Assembly: GCA_029012465.1 (NCBI GenBank)
Contig: JAQXMD010000068.1
Location: 1 to 35,677, forward strand
Direction: 5' to 3'
Source of the DNA: Oscillospiraceae bacterium
GTDB taxonomy: Bacteria > Bacillota > Clostridia > Oscillospirales > Oscillospiraceae
DNA: 35,677 nucleotides
Position numbers and translations under genes: made by a program. Below are positions 33,028 to 35,677 of the stretch, piece by piece (the first letter of the stretch is position 1; each line of letters begins with the position of its first letter). Below the pieces are notes generated by a model. That model was not told where the DNA came from, searched no databases, and saw only the letters and a program-made list of their open reading frames with translations.

Positions 33028-33048
33028 ATACAAATTGTAGATTTGTAT
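33028..33048 (+). promoter_or_regulatory. Inverted repeat in the lipoprotein leader
   Basis: ATACAAAT and ATTTGTAT, perfect 8-base arms with a 5-base spacer, lie about 20 bases after the -10 box. It is a candidate operator or leader hairpin. Confidence 0.45.
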
Positions 33049-33081
33049 GGTGTCATGAATAACGAATTGGAGGAAAGAAAA

Positions 33082-33735
33082 ATGAAAAAACGTACATTTG
33101 CAATGCTGCTGGCGCTGTGCATGGTATTTGGACTGGCTGCCTGCGGTTCCTCGGAATCTGTACCGGCTGCATCTGCTGTATCTGCGGAGGAACCCGCCGC
33201 TGCTGAGGAAGCTCCCGCGGAAGAACCTGCACCTGTAGAGGTATCTGAGGTGGAAGAACCTGCTCCGGAGGAGGTTCCTGTTGTGGAAGAAATACCTGTG
33301 GAAGAAGCATCTGTTCCTGAGGAGGCCTCTGTTCCAGAAGAAGCACCTTCCGGTACCTGCACCGTGACCTTCCCTGATGGAACCACCTATGAGGCAACCA
33401 TCGGCGAGGACTTCGTGTTCTTCTTCCAGTGCAATGCCCCCGGTGATATGGGCCAGCCTGCCGAGGGCGAAGAGGGCGCAGGCATTACGGTATCCGATGG
33501 TACTGTGACCTATTCCAATGTGGGCGTTGGCGGTCCCTACAGCTATCCCACCAGCGAGCTGGTGACGGTGTCCGGCTTCACCGGCGACTTCGAGGTTTTT
33601 GTCTGTGAAGAGGCTACCTTCATGGACGCAACCTACACGGTTTATGTTGATGAGCAGGAAATCGCTGACGCCATTGCCTTTGCCGAGGAAATGGCTGCTC
33701 AGCAGGCTGCAAATCCCATGCCTCCCATGGAGTAA
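33082..33735 (+). CDS. Secreted lipoprotein with Glu/Pro/Val-rich linker, unknown function
   Basis: The 217-residue protein has a lipoprotein signal peptide with lipobox LAAC (Cys21), followed by a long low-complexity linker (about 24-90) of EEAPAEEPAPVE and VPEEASVPEEAP repeats. A C-terminal domain of about 125 residues (CTVTFPDGTTYEATIGEDF onward) is predicted to be mostly beta strand, ending in a helix (QEIADAIAFAEEMAAQQ). No known family is recognised. The linker probably spans the cell wall. ATG at 33082 follows GGAGG by nine bases. Monocistronic, with its own promoter and a shared terminator. Confidence 0.8.
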   Translation: MKKRTFAMLLALCMVFGLAACGSSESVPAASAVSAEEPAAAEEAPAEEPAPVEVSEVEEPAPEEVPVVEEIPVEEASVPEEASVPEEAPSGTCTVTFPDGTTYEATIGEDFVFFFQCNAPGDMGQPAEGEEGAGITVSDGTVTYSNVGVGGPYSYPTSELVTVSGFTGDFEVFVCEEATFMDATYTVYVDEQEIADAIAFAEEMAAQQAANPMPPME

Positions 33736-33760
33736 TTTGCAAAGCAGAATATGATGTCAT

Positions 33761-33800
33761 AAAAAATGGGCAGTGCCGAACGGCACTGCCCAAACTTTTG
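33761..33800. terminator. Bidirectional terminator between the lipoprotein gene and ackA
   Basis: TGGGCAGTGCCG and CGGCACTGCCCA (33767-33778 with 33781-33792) form a long stem, flanked by AAAAAA on one side and AAACTTTT on the other. It serves both converging genes. Confidence 0.85.
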
Positions 33801-33814
33801 CGGATTTATCAGGA

Positions 33815-35014
33815 TCAGCCAACCAGCTCGGCGGTGTCCTTTGCGATCATCAGCTCTTCGTTGGTGGGGATCACCAGGACCTTGACCTTTGCGCCGTCGG
33901 GGGAAACGATGCGCTCCTCGCCGCGGATGTTGTTCTTCTCGGGATCGATCTCGATGCCCATGAACTCCAGACCCTCGACGAACTTCAGACGCATATCGGC
34001 GGAGTTCTCGCCAACGCCAGCGGTGAAGATTACAGCGTCAACGCCGCCCATTGCAGCAGCGTACTCAGCGATCATCTTGCGAACCTTGTACTCAAAGACC
34101 TCGATGGCCAGAGCAGCGCGGGTGTTGCCCTCAGCGGCAGCGTTGTCCAGATCACGGAAGTCGGAGGAAACGCCGGAGATACCCAGAACGCCGGACTTCT
34201 TGTTCAGCATGCTCACAGCCTCGGAGACGTTCATGCCGTACTTGTTGGCGATGAACTCGATGACGCCAGCGTCCATGTCGCCGGAACGGGTGCCCATGGG
34301 AAGACCAGCCAGAGGAGTCAGGCCCATGGAGGTGTCAACGGACTTGCCGCCGTCCACAGCGGTGATGGAGGAGCCGTTGCCCAGATGGCAGGAGACGATC
34401 TTCAGCTCGGAGGGGTCCTTGCCCAGAATCTCTGCGCAGCGGGCGGAAACGAAACGATGGGAGGTGCCATGGAAGCCATAGCGGCGCATCTTGTCGTTCT
34501 CATAGTACTCATAGGGGATGGCGTAGGTGTAAGCCTTGGCGGGCATGGTCTGATGGAAAGCAGTGTCGAACACAGCGACCATGGGAACGCCGGGCATCTG
34601 AGCCTGGCAGGCCTTGATGCCGATGATGTTTGCGGGGTTGTGCAGAGGAGCCAGGGGGTTGCACTCCTCGATGGCAGCCATGACCTCGTCGGTGATGACA
34701 ACGGAGGAAGCGAACTTCTCACCGCCATGGACCACACGATGACCAACAGCGTCGATCTCCTTCATGGAGGAAATCACACCGTTGACGGGATCGACCAGAG
34801 CGTTGAGGACTGCCTCAATGGCCTCGGCATGGGTGGGCATTGCAACGTCAACAGCGTCCAGCTTCGCCTTGCCCTCGATCTGGGGCTTGTAGGTGAACTT
34901 GCCGTCGATGCCGATACGCTCGCACAGGCCCTTTGCCAGCAGATCGCCGGTGGCGGGGTTCAGCAGCTGATACTTGAGGGAGGAGCTGCCTGCATTAATG
35001 ACTAATACATTCAT
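33815..35014 (-). CDS. ackA: Acetate kinase
   Basis: The 399-residue protein is full-length Ack[16 protein letters not shown] at the start, [11 protein letters not shown], the [12 protein letters not shown] motif, [41 protein letters not shown] and [10 protein letters not shown]. It interconverts acetate + ATP and acetyl phosphate + ADP, yielding ATP in fermentation. The second ATG (35014) is chosen, with AGGAG nine bases upstream; an ATG three codons earlier overlaps the ribosome binding site. No pta gene is next to it in the window. It is divergent from tmcAL, a common Clostridia arrangement. Confidence 0.97.
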   Translation of the reverse strand: MNVLVINAGSSSLKYQLLNPATGDLLAKGLCERIGIDGKFTYKPQIEGKAKLDAVDVAMPTHAEAIEAVLNALVDPVNGVISSMKEIDAVGHRVVHGGEKFASSVVITDEVMAAIEECNPLAPLHNPANIIGIKACQAQMPGVPMVAVFDTAFHQTMPAKAYTYAIPYEYYENDKMRRYGFHGTSHRFVSARCAEILGKDPSELKIVSCHLGNGSSITAVDGGKSVDTSMGLTPLAGLPMGTRSGDMDAGVIEFIANKYGMNVSEAVSMLNKKSGVLGISGVSSDFRDLDNAAAEGNTRAALAIEVFEYKVRKMIAEYAAAMGGVDAVIFTAGVGENSADMRLKFVEGLEFMGIEIDPEKNNIRGEERIVSPDGAKVKVLVIPTNEELMIAKDTAELVG

Positions 35015-35101
35015 TGGGTTCATCTCCTAAAAGAATTTTCTTGATATTATTCTGCCCCCGGTCTACAATAAGACATACACCGGAGGGCGATCACTGTCTA
35101 T

Positions 35102-35130
35102 ATTCTAGTACAAATTCTTTCTCCAGACAA
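35102..35130 (-). promoter_or_regulatory. Promoter of ackA
   Basis: On the minus strand TTGTCT, a 17-base spacer and TAGAAT, about 88 bases before the start codon. Confidence 0.6.
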
Positions 35131-35172
35131 CTGTTATTTTACCGAAATTCCGCAAATGAGGAGGTTTTTTTC

Positions 35173-35677
35173 GTGGGGACTGCCGGAATCATCTGTGAAT
35201 ACAACCCCTTTCACCATGGACACAGGCATCAGATTGAGAAAACCCGGGAGCTTTTGGGGGAGGATACCACCATTGTCTGTCTCATGAGCGGAAACTATGT
35301 TCAGCGGGGAGAACCGGCCATTTTTGACAAGTGGAGCCGGGCGGAGGCAGCTGTCCGGGGCGGAGCAGACCTGATCCTGGAACTGCCCATTACCTGTGCC
35401 GTCAGCGGTGCGGGACACTTTGCGGCTGGGGCTGTCAAGTGCCTCCAGGCCCTTGGCTGTATCGACTACCTGTCCTTTGGCAGTGAATGCGGCGACGGCG
35501 AAGCCCTTGAGAAAAATGCCCGACTGCTCAAAAGTCCGGCTTTCGAGGAGGCACTGTCGGAGGCACTCCAAAGGGGAATTTCCTATGCTGCGGCCCGAAC
35601 TGCGGCCCTGGAGGAAATCGGCGGAGATGGGTCGCTCCTCAAAAGCCCCAACAATGCCCTGGGACTATCCTATCTGG
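35173..35677 (+). CDS. tmcAL: tRNA(Met) cytidine acetate ligase TmcAL, truncated by the window edge
   Basis: The first 168 residues are present. The start is GTG at 35173, with a strong GAGGAGG upstream. IICEYNPFHHGHRHQIEKTRE carries the HxGH nucleotidyltransferase motif, followed by CLMSGNYVQRGEPAIFDKWSRAEAA and DLILELP, all typical of the YlbM/TmcAL family. The enzyme makes N4-acetylcytidine at the wobble position of elongator tRNA-Met using acetate and ATP. Acetate kinase next door, on the opposite strand, makes a neighbourhood linked by acetate. The reading frame is open to the end of the window; the rest lies outside. Confidence 0.93.
   Translation, partial: MGTAGIICEYNPFHHGHRHQIEKTRELLGEDTTIVCLMSGNYVQRGEPAIFDKWSRAEAAVRGGADLILELPITCAVSGAGHFAAGAVKCLQALGCIDYLSFGSECGDGEALEKNARLLKSPAFEEALSEALQRGISYAAARTAALEEIGGDGSLLKSPNNALGLSYL

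Noticed and set aside
32799..33386. Minus-strand frame rich in Ser/Gly/Thr opposite the lipoprotein linker
   Set aside because: It is the complement of the repeat-coding linker and has no start signals. The promoter and signal peptide are on the plus strand.
1..35677. Insertion sequence, prophage or integrative element
   Set aside because: No transposase, integrase, phage gene, flanking direct repeats or composition break was seen. The tRNA-Gln gene has no attached integrase.

Overview
The window looks like chromosomal DNA of a gut-type Clostridia member, probably Oscillospirales/Oscillospiraceae. The evidence is ribosomal protein L27 with a Firmicutes-type cleavable N-terminal extension next to its protease gene prp, an mltG-U32 pair as in Bacillota, ackA next to tmcAL, moderately high GC, AGGAGG-type ribosome binding sites and sigma-A promoters. 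No rRNA, CRISPR array, prophage or insertion sequence was seen. One tRNA gene is present.

Layout. 1-2080: a flavin/Fe-S oxidoreductase of the 2,4-dienoyl-CoA reductase type. 2092-3179: a stand-alone GMP synthase ATP-PPase (no glutaminase), minus strand. 3317-4484: DUF2752 and zinc-ribbon/DUF4234 membrane proteins (minus). 4539-6533: a YtrB-like ABC exporter with a fused XRE-AbrB regulator (plus). 6610-12463: a carA-carB-guaA operon (minus) for pyrimidine and GMP synthesis. 12619-17870: a six-gene operon (minus) read in the order tagA-like glycosyltransferase, tmk, DJ-1/PfpI, 5-formyl-THF cyclo-ligase, mltG, U32. 17934-19879: a helical unknown and an NSS-family transporter. 20029-21844: a small membrane protein and a PucR-type regulator. 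21877-28309: a 52-residue small protein, then oppBCDF and a substrate-binding lipoprotein (plus). 28346-28519: tRNA-Gln. 28547-30983: rplU-prp-rpmA and obg (minus). 31024-32821: a PH-like protein with an in-frame amber codon and a GT-C glycosyltransferase (minus). 32981-33792: a lipoprotein (plus). 33815-35130: ackA (minus). 35173-end: tmcAL, truncated by the window edge.

The most striking item is the substrate-binding protein at 26524-28251. Its order is signal peptide, then the segment that is normally the C-terminus of an OppA/DppA-type protein, then the usual N-terminus and body, and it stops where that C-terminal segment should begin. It therefore reads as a natural circular permutation that is complete in content. 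The oppBCDF genes beside it look ordinary, and the binding-protein gene has its own strong promoter and terminator. Secondary points are two GMP synthases of different architecture 3.5 kb apart, the XRE-AbrB fusion with a promoter-spanning palindrome, TGTGCACA palindromes spaced 30 bp apart in the pucR/small-protein divergent region, and the amber-interrupted PH-like gene.
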